A stretch of 64,000 nt of DNA from Mauremys mutica (lineage: Eukaryota; Chordata; Testudines; Geoemydidae), in the NCBI RefSeq assembly GCF_020497125.1, contig NC_059080.1:67612573-67676572 (forward strand), in the 5' to 3' direction. Within the stretch, counting starts at the first letter, position 1. The number at the start of each line of letters is the position of its first letter. The notes beneath the pieces were generated by a model, which saw only the letters and a program-made list of their open reading frames with translations, was not told the origin of the DNA and ran no database searches. Positions 36,828-47,257 of this stretch are shown piece by piece. A program made the translations under genes and the position numbers.

Positions 36828-38317
36828 TAAATACATAGAGGATCTGGGCCAGACCCTTGTCATTGTAGTATCCAAATGCCTCATCTTAGTGGCTTTTTTG
36901 TAATGAGATTGTAAGCTTCCTGGGGCAGGGACTTGAACACTTTGAGGCACTGCAAAAGAACAGAAAATAATAGTAATATTATTAGTAACCTGCCCTATGG
37001 TTAATAGCGACAAAGAGCTGGATTGTGATTGGCCTCTATGGAGGGCAGCAGCAGGTGAAGGGTCTTTGTGTCTTCTGGCTGGCTCATGACGAAGTGCAAT
37101 ATCCCTGCCCTGAAGAGCTTGCAGACAGTCTAATTATAAACAAGACATAAGTATTTGCAAACAACTTAAAACACTGCATGATGGCAGCATGTTTCTAAGT
37201 AATGTTCAGAGAAGTTTGCTTATCGTGGCTTATCGGGCAGCTGTCAGGAGCCAGATCAACGAGCTCACAAAAATAAATGATGATGGGCTTCAGTGACACT
37301 ATGGCAATGGAACTTTAATTTTTCAGTATGCATGTTACCCATAATTTTTAAGTATGAACTTTTGGGAAAACAACTTAAAACAATGACAGTGAGATAAAAA
37401 TATGATGAGATTTTCAACAAATACATAGAGTAATAGCTACACACATACTGAGAAGACAATGAAATATAGAACCATCTCCTCAGTGTTCTGTAGAATAATT
37501 CCCCCTATTTGTTCAGATCTAACTATGAGTCTCCAAGCAACAGCAGTTCTCTTTTAACACAGTCCCAACTTGCTGGCCTGAAGTAAACACAGATGACTTT
37601 GACCTCCATTTCTTTACCCCAAACTACTGCAAATGAAGGATAGTGATAGCTTTTACGTAAATTAATGTGTTTCATACACAATGTTATTTCTAAAACCATT
37701 TCAGATAAAGCTAGGTGGATACTGCAAATTTTAAATTAATTCACTAAGTATATTGCTTTGTGTGTACCATTTATTCAGTCTTGTTTACTGACATGAAGGT
37801 TTTTAGAACACAAATTTCAACATTGCAGGAGTGGGTATTTGTACATTTGCACATGTGAGTTTTTTCACCAGAAGTGTTTGCTTGCTCATCCAGAAGTAAT
37901 AGCATGTGACATATGGGACCAATCACAACTAACCACCGTAGCTTAATTATTAAATACCTAATTCTAATAAAGGCCTATTCATTTACAGTCTAAAGAGTTA
38001 AAATCTGCACACACAAAAATAAAAAAATGACAAATAACTATGATTAACAGATAAATCTGAGGAAATCTCCATCTCTTCACAGCAATTCCATGAGCAAACT
38101 AATTTCTCCAAATAAATATTTATTGAGAATTATTTGCTGAGCTTTAGTTTTAATGCATGTTCAGACAAACCCACACCTACACACCAACTGAAAATCAGTA
38201 TTGTGCTCATGAATGCCTCTGGGTAGCACTGTACATTAACACTACCTGCAATACAAAAGAGAGGTATTCACTTATATTAGTTTCATATATCCACTAACAT
38301 GGTCGAATTAGAAATAA
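36828..38317. other. Intergenic, A/T-rich, some possibly conserved text
   Basis: 36865-37150 contains pieces of an old interspersed repeat (CCCTGCCCTGAAGAGCTTGC). From 37.5 to 38.2 kb the text is unique and A/T-rich. Around 37941-37970, TAATTATTAAATACCTAATT is a cluster of homeodomain-type TAAT cores. No gene. Confidence 0.45.
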
Positions 38318-38545
38318 ATGCCTGAGAGAGACAAGGTAGGTGAGGTAATATCTTTTATTGGATCTACTTCTGTTGGTGGAAGGTACAAGCTTTCAAGATA
38401 CACTGAGCTCTTCTTCAGCTCCTTCCACCAACAGAAGTTTGTACTTTCTACCAATAGTAGTTGGTCCAATAAAAAAATCTCATGCACCTTGTCTTCTCAT
38501 TTCCTGGGACCAACATGGCTACCACGGCAAACAAGTAAATACCTG
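38318..38545 (-). mobile_element. Penelope-like element fragment
   Basis: GACAAGGTAGGTGAGGTAAT then ATCTTTTATTGGATCTACTT and TTCAAGATACACTGAGCTCT are the well-known terminal text of a turtle Penelope-like family. ACTTCTGTTGGTGGAAGG at about 38366 is repeated inverted as CCTTCCACCAACAGAAGT near 38422, fitting the inverted-terminal arrangement of Penelope copies. Strand is set by analogy with the related copies. Confidence 0.6.
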
Positions 38546-39621
38546 TAAATTGTTGAGACCCAAGAGAAGAATACAAACAAATATAAGTTTCAGGAAAATG
38601 TCACCCATATGTACAGGCTTTTTCATATCACAAAACATTTGTTGCACATATTCTTGTATTTAATCGGCACACTGATATGTTTAAAATCAACTACAGTAAT
38701 TCCCTCATATGATTATATGAGTAAGATAATGTGTTAAAGAAAATAAACAAGGGCAAACAAATCCAATTATATTGGGTAAATAGCCAATACGTATATAAAT
38801 GCAACAACTCTGAAATGAAGCTTTTCAGGCACTTTAGCAAGTAAGAGGATATTTTTGGTGTATTCAGACAGGCAGTTTCAGCATTACACTTGTGATCAAT
38901 TGTAGCCACCAATCATTAGGGTTGAAGCATACATTTCAAATGAGAAATTGGCAAAGAATGAATACATCTAACTGATGGAAAAGGAAAAGGAATAGAATTC
39001 AATGAATATGTAACCTGTTTTTCTGCTAAATGCATTTTAATTACATTTTGCAGATGGTGTTTTAATCTTTTTTGCCACTGCATGTGAAATTAATCTTTGA
39101 CTGGTGGAAAGACAGGAAGAGTTTGCTATATTTACATATTAAATTAGTATTAGTTGGTTTAAGCAAAGTAAAATATATTCTGCTATTTGTGAGAAGCACT
39201 GTATTCCCAGAGAAGGTTCATACCATTCAATTTCTAGACTAGAATATATGTAAGTGACAACATCTAAGCGTGCAAATCAGTTCCCTCCACCCACATTCTA
39301 AACTTAATAAATATAATCGGTGTAGGAAGGAATCCAGTTCTTGTTCCTTCAAGTTGGAATCATAAGCTGTGCTAAAAATGACCATGTCTCCCTCCATTGT
39401 AAAGGACAATGGAACAAGCTCTGATATGTATAAAAGCAACATTCCAGCAAATGCATTCATCAAAAAATATGAAACTTCTTTTTCCATTACCTATTTCTAA
39501 GCAATGGTTTGACTTATTGTGCTGGACGTAGCTGATCAAGAGGAATGCATAGATCTTCCTTTGAGATGTAGGCAATAGAGACAGTCCAGTGCATTTGGCA
39601 GAATATTTTGGTTTAAGTAGT
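38546..39621. other. Region 3' of the KCNE-like frame, probable 3' UTR and flank
   Basis: This lies downstream of the KCNE-like stop codon on the minus strand. No repeat family was recognised. ATTAAA-type signals on the minus strand occur near 39066 and 39041. A 92-codon minus-strand frame at 39372-39650 overlaps the gene's end in another frame and has no motif. The extent of the 3' UTR is unknown. Confidence 0.4.
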
Positions 39622-39948
39622 TCAAAGAATACTTTCTTCTTCAAAGTCAAATTTCACCACCACCGGCCGGGTCATGTTCCACTTCTTGCTTCGATCCTTA
39701 TCCTCGATGAATTCCTGGTAAGGATCTTTCTTTGAAATGGCTTTCTTGGAGCGAACATAACCAAAAAAGACAGTTAATGCCAGGAAAGAGTAAAACAACA
39801 TGACAAAAAGTATGAAGAAATAGGCATTGTCATATGGTTTGTGTTTTGGCTCATTTTTCGCTGTAGCATTTTTCTCTGTGTCCAGCTTTCCTTCTAGAAC
39901 TTGCAAAATGCACCGCAAGATGAGAGAAGCTAACGCTGTTTGGTTCAT
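39622..39948 (-). CDS. KCNE-family potassium channel beta subunit, unassigned paralogue
   Basis: An intact 108-codon single-exon frame for a small single-pass membrane protein of the KCNE (MinK/MiRP) family. These proteins bind voltage-gated Kv alpha subunits such as KCNQ1 and change their gating. Residues 1-42 are a short extracellular N-terminus with N-glycosylation sequons NQT (2-4) and NAT (27-29). Residues 43-65 are one hydrophobic helix (FFILFVMLFYSFLALTVFFG). Next comes the family's juxtamembrane basic motif YVRSKK (64-69), then DPYQEFI (75-81), the counterpart of the conserved DPY/DPF-x-x-YI motif. The C-terminus is short and acidic (FDFEEESIL). The ATG has A at -3, and a plausible acceptor (TTTTTAATTCCTGAG) lies 12 bases upstream, fitting KCNE genes whose whole coding sequence is in the last exon. 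It combines KCNE3/KCNE5-like and KCNE1/KCNE2-like features and does not match KCNE4, the KCNE gene of this chromosome region. Family membership is firm; orthology is not. Confidence 0.87.
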   Translation of the reverse strand: MNQTALASLILRCILQVLEGKLDTEKNATAKNEPKHKPYDNAYFFILFVMLFYSFLALTVFFGYVRSKKAISKKDPYQEFIEDKDRSKKWNMTRPVVVKFDFEEESIL

Positions 39949-42149
39949 GCTGTTGCTTTTCTCAGGAATTAAAAAGCATTAAGAAACTGAAGGCAGCTAG
40001 TGACTTGTGGCCTGATCCATCCTTCAGTAAAGTCAATGGAAGTTTTCCATTTGCTTTCCTGGGAGTTGGATCAGCCCCTTCTTAACTATATTCTATTTTG
40101 GTAAGGAATGTTGTTAAGCACTTACTGGGTCTCAGTCACCTGATAATGAGGCATTTGGCAGATAAGCCTCCATCCACTGTGAAGTCTATTAATAATAAAA
40201 ATAGAATAATAATGTGATGCAATTTAAGGGACTGCTTAATGTTTGGGGAAATGACTTTAGGTCACTGAGTGAAATGATTTTAAAAACAGCAGTGGGGCAG
40301 GAAAGGAAAACTAAGTGCTGCTTCAGAAAGCATATGCCCAACTTTAGGCACGTAAATAATCTGATTGACTTCAATGAAACTACTCATGTGCTTAAAGTTA
40401 GACATGTGCTTATGTACCTTCCTGAATGAAGGCCCCAGTGGTTAGACTATACAAAAAGATACCTCTTATGGGCCAGATTTAGACAGCCTTACTCACATTG
40501 ACTGGCTCCTTGTTCTGAGTAGTGCTGTTAAAATCCACAGGACTGCATATGGTGGAAGTTCCTACTCGTGTGAGTAACGGTAACAGAATCTAACCCTAGA
40601 CAAAACTCTGGCTCGGCATTCATGTGCTCTTCTAACTGTAGGCTTAAATGTGAAACTCTAGCTTCAGCTCAAATCTGAGATTAAAAAGTAAATCTGATGT
40701 TGTATGTCTATGTAAATATTAGCGCCGCTGGTAGTATACAACTGCACACACACACACCCATCACCTTGGAAATATGAAAGAGAAATTTCTGAACAGAAAA
40801 GAGAAAAGTGCTTGTAAATATTTCTTGGAAAATTAAATCCTTGACTGTCAGTGACAAGTGGACTACATGGAGTATTTTCAGACAAGGAGCAAGGGGTTAA
40901 GTTGTCTTCAGTGTGGATTGTCACAGGTCATGTCTACTTGCATGATAATAGCAAAGCAGTGCTCTGTGGATTCCCGCTGCCTATTGTGTTTTACTGGCTA
41001 AGTCATTCTAAAGTAAACTGTTGTTTTACAAAGTAGTGAAACCTTATCTTGCACACACACAAAAAATAGTTCTACTGGCACAAATGACAATTCCAGCTGT
41101 TTTTTTCTGTGATCTAAATTCTGGGGAGTGACTTTGAAGTGGAAAGCACCTCACCCGACTAACATTTTGCAAACTTTGCACTGTTTCTCTAAGCCTGACC
41201 CCTGAACTGATTGTATGATGACTAATTCACATGCTAAGATTGGGGTATATCAGTATCACTGAACTGCCTGCATTTGTCATTAGAGGTTTCTTGTAAAAAG
41301 AAAGATGAAAGTGAAGTCTGTAATTTTATATGAACAGCAGACTATGGTATAAATACATGCAGAAGATGCAATTTATAGAAGAAATTTACAGCTTTACATT
41401 TTAATGATTTTTTTAAAAAATTAGCCTTTAAAATGATGCAAAATCTCTGAAGAGCAAATCCAGCTCTCACTTAGGGCTAAGTTCTCCTCTTACTCAAGGA
41501 ATGATTCTATTCTCCTCAGTAGGACTATTCTTGTGGACTAAGAACAGATGTGGAGACCTAATCCTGCTCTCAATAAAGTCAGTGAGAGTTTTACCATGGA
41601 GTTCACTGGCAGCAAGATCTGATCATTACACTAGTGCAAATCTGGAGGCACTCTAATGACTTCAGTGGCCTCATTCCTAATTTACGTGGCTGTAATGGAA
41701 AAAAAGATTTCAGCTCCAAGTTTTCAAGGTTTGCAAATCAGATTTTTTTTTTATCTGTTTGCAAATAGATTTGCTTCAAGAAAAAACTGGCAATTTTCTT
41801 TAAAGGGCATACTGGGGAGAATATTGAGCTAATCTATAGGTCTAGTCTACCTAGCTTGCTCAGTCATTTACTTACACCAGATTCTGATCTTGCTTATAGC
41901 AGAGTAAAGTCAAAAAATAACACCACTGAACTCAGCTGAGAATAAAAGAAAAATCAGGCCTTGGATTAATGTAATTATAAAATGTCATAATTACTTCTGC
42001 GATGATAGACTGTTATGTTTAAGTGTGTCCATGTTATGGAGCTGCAGCACTGTTTCTGGGGAAGTGTTCAGTAGAAACTGGTTGAAAATAACATAGCCTG
42101 TTTTTTGAATATATGGTCAAATGATTGTCACAGATATCTATGGTGTTAG
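39949..42149. other. Upstream of KCNE-like gene, MITE relics, no gene seen
   Basis: A 5' non-coding exon for the KCNE-like gene may lie here but was not identified. 40310-40437 (GCCCAACTTTAGGCACGTAA against CATGTGCTTAAAGTTAGAC) and 40466-40600 (GGGCCAGATTTAGACAGCCT) are palindromic MITE relics. 41460-41700 has similar but weaker text. A short (CA)n lies at 40743-40757. Confidence 0.5.
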
Positions 42150-42582
42150 CAAAAACAACAAGGAGTCCTTGTGGCACCTTAGAGACTAACAAATTTATTT
42201 GGGCATAAGCTTTTGTGGGGTAAAACCCACTTCATCAGATGCATGGAGTGAAAAATACAGTAAGCAGTATATATATACAGCACATGAAAAGATGGGAGTT
42301 GCCTTACCAAGTGGCGGGGTCAGTGATAAGGAGGCCAATTCAATTAAGGTGCAAGTAGCCTATTCTCGACAGTTGACAGGAAGGGGTGAATATCAAGAGA
42401 GGGAAAATTACTTTTGTAGTGCTAATGAGGCTAATGCAATCAAGGTGGACGTCGGCCATTTCCAACAGTTGACAAGAAGGTGTGAGTATCAGCAGAGGGA
42501 AAATTACTTTTTGTAGTGACCCATCCACTCCCAGTCTTTATTCAGGCCTAATTTGATGGTGATGGTGTTACTGAAACTCTTC
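42150..42582 (-). mobile_element. Penelope-like element, 3' end with GIY-YIG remnant
   Basis: The minus-strand translation of 42510-42575 gives IKLGLNKDWEWMGHYKK and a stop, the very end of the GIY-YIG endonuclease domain of Penelope-like elements. The trailing non-coding part carries an approximate tandem duplication (42341-42516). It ends near 42150 in the family's 3' end (plus-strand reading AACAAGGAGTCCTTGTGGCA and CCTTAGAGACTAACAAATTT). The Harbinger element at 42586 starts immediately beyond it. Confidence 0.8.
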
Positions 42583-42937
42583 TAAGGGCATGTCTACACT
42601 ACGAAATTAGGTTGATTTTATAGAAGTCGATCTGTAGCAACCGATTTTATACAGTCGATCATGCATGTCCCCACTGAGCGCATTAGGTTGGCAGAGAGCG
42701 TCCTCAATACCGTGGCTAGCATTGACTCACGGAGTGGTGCACTGTAGGAAGCTATCCCACAGTCCCTCCTGCCCATTGGAATTCTGGGTTAAGCTCCCAA
42801 TGCCTAATGGGGCAAAAACATTGTCGCGGGTGGTTTTGGGTAAATGTCGTCAGTCGCCCCTCCCTCCCTCCTTGAAAGCAATGACAAACAATCATTTCAT
42901 GCCTTTTTTCCTGGGTTATCCGTGCAGATACCAGAGA

Positions 42938-44157
42938 ATGGTAAGCATGGAGCCCGCTCATCTGCACACTGCTTTTGTGAGCATTGCTAGGAGCCGCCAG
43001 CACAAGGAAGATTGTGAGGAGGACATGGACACAGACGTTCCTGAAAGCACGGGATGTGGTAATTGGGATATCATGGCAGCATTGGGGCATGTTGATACAG
43101 TGGAATGCTAATTCTGGGCCTGGCAAACAAGCACAGACTGGTGGGACCGCATAGTATTGCGGGTATGGGAAGATTCCCAGTGGCTATGAAACTTTTGCAT
43201 GCGTAAGGCCACTTTCATGGAACTTTGCGAGTTGCTTTCTCCCGCCCTGAAGTGCAGGAATACCAAGATGAGACCTGCCCTGACAGTTGAGAAGCGAGTG
43301 GCAATAGCCCTGTGGAAGCTTGCAACGCCTGACTGCTACCAGTCAGTCAGGAATCAATTCAGAGTGGGCAAATCTACCGTGGGGACTGCTGTGATCCAAG
43401 TAGCCAGGACAATCAATACCCTTCTGCTAAGAAGGGTAGTGACTCTGGGAAATGTGCAAGGCATAGTGGATGGCTTTGCTGCAATGGGGTTCCCTAACTG
43501 TGGTGGGTCGATAGACGAAACTCATATCCCTATCTTGGCACCAGACCACCTTGCCAAAGAGTACATAAACCACAAGGGGTACTTCTCAATGGTGCTGCAA
43601 GCTCTGGCGGATCACAAGGGCCATTTCACCAACATCAACATGGGGTGGTTGGGAAAGGTGCATGACGCTTGCATCTTTTGGAACTGTGAGCTATTCAGAA
43701 AACTGCAAGAAGGGACTTTCTTCCCAGACCAGAAAATAACCATTGGGGATGTTGAAATGCCAATAGTTATCCTTGGGGACCCAGTCTACCCCTTGGTCCC
43801 ATGGCTCATGAAGCCGTACACAGGCAGCCTGGACAGCATTAAGGAGCAGTTCAACTATAGGCTGAGCAAGTGCAGAATGGTGGTAGAATGTGCCTTTGGA
43901 TGTTTAAAAGGGCGCTGGCGCAGTTTAGACCTCAGCAAAAGCAATATTCCCATTATTATTGCTGCTTGCTGTGTGCTCTATAATATCTGTGAGAGTAAGG
44001 GGGAGACATTTATGGTGGGTGGGAGGTTGAGGTAGGTTGCCTGGCGGCCAATTTTGAACAGCCAGATATCAGGGCAATTAGAAGAACACACCGAGATGTG
44101 CTGCTCATCAGAGAGGCTTTGAAAAACAGTTTCATGACTGACAAGGCTATGGTGTGA
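42938..44157 (+). pseudogene. Harbinger transposase (HARBI1-like), broken
   Basis: A PIF/Harbinger DDE transposase, which with its Myb-like partner cuts and pastes the element at TWA sites. The frame can be read from the ATG at 42938 (or 42947) but has in-frame stops at 43109-43111 and about 43190. It is then open from 43199 to 44035 (278 codons). Within that stretch, counting from its first Met, are the acidic catalytic-fold motifs: GSIDETHIPI (D106), GKVHDACIF (D156), ILGDPVYPL (D194) and VVECAFGCLKGRWR (E230). An HTH-like part, SVRNQFRVGKSTVGTAV, lies at about 49-65. A one-base shift near 44020 is needed to reach the C-terminal text IRAIRR and EALKNSFMTDKAMV, which ends at a TGA at 44155-44157. 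Two stops and one frameshift make it a pseudogene with an otherwise preserved catalytic core. Confidence 0.92.
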
Positions 44158-44432
44158 CAGTTGTGTGTGTTTGTCCTTGATGCAAAGCCGCCCCCTTTGG
44201 TGAATGTACTTCCCTGTAAGCCAATCCCCCTCCCCACTTCGACCACAGCTGGCACAGGAAATAAAGTCTCTATTGCTCTGAATCCATTCGTTCTTTATTT
44301 ATTTATTTAAAAAAACTTGAGACCCTGACAACGCTGACTAGTAAAAGGAAGCCCGGATGTACAAAGCATTTGGGTGGGGTGGGGGAGGAAGGAATGACAA
44401 GGCCACATTGCTTATTGTCACCACACTACAAA

Positions 44433-46311
44433 TCAAAGCTGTTTGAATGACAGCTTTCTGTTTCTTGGGCCATCCCCTGGAGTTGAATGGCAGGGTGACC
44501 GGAGCCTCCTCCTGTGTTCTTGGGCATCTGGGTGAGGAGGATACGGAATCTGGCTGTTACACAATGGCTGCAGAGGTGGTCTGTACTCTAGTTGCCTTTC
44601 CTGCAGCTCGACCAGATGCCTCATCATGTCCATTTGCTCCCCTATTAGCCTCAGCTTCTCCTCCTGAATGTTCCAATCACGCTCACTCTATGCTTTCCTG
44701 GCCTCTGCCACTAAATGTCTCCATGCATTCAGCTGTGCCCTATTAGGGGAAGACTGCATGAGCTCTGAAAACATGTCATCGCGAGTGCATTTTTTTCACC
44801 TTCTAATCTGCGATAACCTCAGGGATGGAGTTGATGCAAGGAGCATAGAAGCATTTGCAGCTGTGGGAGGGGGAGGGGAGAGGAGACTTTTAAGAAGACA
44901 CATTTCTGAGAACAAAAGGGAGACTCTTTTACAGTGAATCAAGCAATTCACAGCATGTGTTTTAGGTACAAGGTCGCATTTTGCCTTTTATATTGAGCGC
45001 CTGCCGATATGGTGACATCACACATGGCTGGGCAAGAGAAATTGGTTTGCAGGCAGCCATGGTAAGCCAAAGGGTACATGGGGTTGGTTTCTTGCACGTT
45101 CATAATATGTGGGAATGGTTTCAATCTGCAGTGCCCTCCTTTCCCAAAGCAACCAATGCTGGTTGTGTTTGCCGTTTAAAAGGAGGGGCTGTGGTTACCG
45201 TTTAAAAAGATGGGCTGCGATTTTGGGGTGGATGTGCAGCATACCCCACCCCTGCCTGCCCTCTCTCTCCCCTGCGTGGCTATTCTCCGGGATGTCACTT
45301 TTAGCCAAGCACAAACAGCCCAGCATGCCCAGGGTCTAATGTGTCGGGGATCACCAAACAGAGGAGATTACTGTTCCCTTACAAACCTTCCCCTATTTCA
45401 ACCAGGTGACCATGAATGATATCACTCTCCTGAGGCTGACCCAGAAAGATAAAGACCTAATGTTTCATGAATGTGACCAAAACCCAAGACCATTCGCTGC
45501 CATCTTTGTGTTGCAATGATTCCAGACCACTTGCTATTGGCTTGGCGTGGTAAAGTATCCTACCATGGACAACGAAATAAGGCAGCCCTACCCAGAAACC
45601 TTCTGAAAAGGCTTTCAGAGTACCTCCAGCAGAGCTTCATGGAAATGTCCCTGGAGGATTCCTGCTCCATCCCCAGACATGTTAACAGACTTTTCCATTA
45701 GCTGTACTGGCTGCAAATGCATCCCAATTGTTCAGGGCAAATCAAACATTAAACACAATTGCTTTAAACCCCTGTAGTGTCATTACAAATGTGCACTCAC
45801 CAGATGTGCCTTCTCCGCCACCCTGGGAACAATAGGCCATGGGAGGGTATTGGCTCCAGGATGACAAAAAGGTCCTGGCTGCTGGGGAGAACGGATTCTC
45901 CGCTTTCCTGCTGCGCATTCTCCTCCTCCTCTTCCTCATCCACAAAATCCTCATCTGTGTTGCATGAGGCTGCCACCTTGCAGGTGTCCATGGAGAGTGT
46001 TGGGGTACTGGTAGGGTCCCCCCCTAGAATGGCATGCAGCTGACTATAGAAGCGGCATGTCTGGGGCTCTGACCTGGAGCAACCATTTGCCTCCTTTGTC
46101 TTTTGGTAGGCTTGTCTGAGCTCCTTAATTTTCACTCGGCACTGCTGTGGCCTCTCTCCACCATGCTCTGTGTGATTTTGGCATATATATCAGCATTTCT
46201 TCTGCTAGATCAGAGTTCTGCCTGCATAGATTCTTCTCCCCATACTGCAATCAGATCCAGTGTCTCCTGTTCACTCCAGGCTGGAGCTTGTTTGCAATTC
46301 TGGGACTGCAT
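44433..46311 (-). pseudogene. Harbinger Myb/SANT-like DNA-binding protein, two exons, broken
   Basis: The second Harbinger gene, normally the DNA-binding partner that brings the transposase to the ends. Exon 1 (46311 to 45801) begins MQSQNCKQAPAWSEQETLDL and IAVWGEE, the Trp-based Myb/SANT start. After a shift it continues NADIYAKITQSMVERGH, after another KIKELRQAYQKTKEANG and CRFYSQLHAILGG, then an acidic stretch DEDFVDEEEEEE. Its donor GTGAGT is at 45800-45795. Exon 2 starts at 44860 after a CCCTCCCCCTCCCACAG acceptor, joins in phase (GTSAANASM across the junction), and reads RLSQIRR, DDMFSELMQSSPNRAQLNAW and LVELQERQLEYRPPLQPLCN, ending at 44433. At least three frameshifts in exon 1 and two stops in exon 2 disable it. 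The acidic middle and C-terminal oligomer-like helix fit the family. Confidence 0.85.
44861..45800 (-). other. Intron of the Harbinger Myb-like gene, unexplained content
   Basis: 940 bp between the two Myb exons, far longer than a minimal intron. On the plus strand about 45412-45710 shows frame-shifting but protein-like text (MNDITLLRLTQKDKDLMFHE, then SEYLQQSFMEMSLEDSCSIP and RHVNRLFH) that I cannot assign. It might be a third, decayed ORF of this Harbinger family. Confidence 0.5.
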
Positions 46312-46841
46312 GGTCACCTGTGCTGCTGAGCTCACCATGCTGACCAAACAGCAAATGAAATTCAAAAGTTCCCAGGGCTTTTCTAGTGCATCGGAGTTGA
46401 AAGTGCTGTCCAGAGCGGTCACATTGGAGCACTCTAGGATAGCTCCCAGAGGCCAATACCATTGAATTGCACAGTGCTGCATCTACACTACCCCAAATTC
46501 GACCCGGGAAGGTCGATTTTAGTGCTGCTTCCCTCATCGGGGAGGCGTACAGCAGTCAATTTTAAGAGCCCTTTAGGTTGGCGGAACAGGGTTGGTTGTA
46601 TAGACACATTCATTATAAAATCAACCTAACACAGCTAAATTTGACCTAACCTCATAGTGTAGACCAGGCCTAAGATAATTATAGGTCCATCTCACATAAG
46701 AGTTACTCATAGCCAGATCCTTTCGCTCTTCTATTGAGTGTTACCCTACCAGCATCAATTTCCATGACCCTACGCTTGGAGTAAGGGTCTCATGTGCGTA
46801 AGAGTAGCAGACGGGGCTCCACATGAGGAAAGGCTTTCAGA

Positions 46842-46966
46842 CAGGGCCGGCTCTAGACACCAGCAAACTGAGCATGTGCTTGGGGCGGCACAATTCCAGG
46901 GGTGGCATTCCGGCCACCTTTTTTTTTTTTTTTGCTTCAGCAGCAAAAAACCTAGAGCCGGCCCTG
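46842..46966. mobile_element. Short GC-rich hAT element, 8-bp target duplication
   Basis: Ends CAGGGCCGGCTCTAG and CTAGAGCCGGCCCTG are perfect 15-bp inverted repeats. Flanking 8-bp repeat CTTTCAGA (46834-46841) against CTTGCAGA (46967-46974), one mismatch. It has the same outer ends as the modular elements at 20396, 53232 and 56072 but none of their palindromic modules; instead the interior has a T-run (46919-46933). Confidence 0.9.
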
Positions 46967-47136
46967 CTTGCAGACAGAACACTGCTTACAAGAGGGAGGA
47001 TTTGAAGGCTCTGTGTGCATATGCACAAGAGAATTATAAAGAATGGAATGCACATACTATAGTATACACACCTTCCTCCGAACTCAAAGGGTTAGATTGT
47101 ATCTTTAGGCACAGTTTTGAGCAAAGGGTGGTGCTA

Positions 47137-47255
47137 GGGTGACCAAATGTCTGGATTTTATAGGGACAGTTCCGATTTTTGGGTCTTTTTCTTATATAGA
47201 CTCCTATTATCCCCCACTCCCATCCCAATTTTTCACATTTGCTGTCTGGTCACCC
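47137..47255. mobile_element. Short MITE, TA-flanked GGGTGACCA family, best copy
   Basis: Starts GGGTGACCAAATGTC and the complement of the right end is GGGTGACCAGACA. TA lies at 47135-47136 and 47256-47257. Inner motifs are TTTTATAGGGACAGTTCCGA and CCCAATTTTTCACATTTG. Related to copies at 2915 and 18607. Confidence 0.82.
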
Positions 47256-47257
47256 TA

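Larger units (their letters stand above)
42586..46670 (+). mobile_element. Harbinger DNA transposon, near full length, two decayed genes
   Basis: Left end GGGCATGTCTACACTACGAA and the complement of the right end GGCCTGGTCTACACTATGAG form the inverted ends; about 60 bp further in, related GTTGATTTTATA blocks continue the similarity. A 3-bp TAA duplication lies at 42583-42585 and 46671-46673, the TWA target of PIF/Harbinger. At 4085 bp it has the full layout of the superfamily: a transposase gene on the plus strand and a two-exon Myb/SANT-like gene on the minus strand, convergent. Both are broken by stops and frameshifts, so this copy is not autonomous today. Confidence 0.93.

Noticed and set aside
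39372..39650. 92-codon minus-strand frame beside the KCNE-like gene
   Set aside because: It overlaps the KCNE-like stop region in another frame and has no membrane or channel motif; probably 3' UTR.
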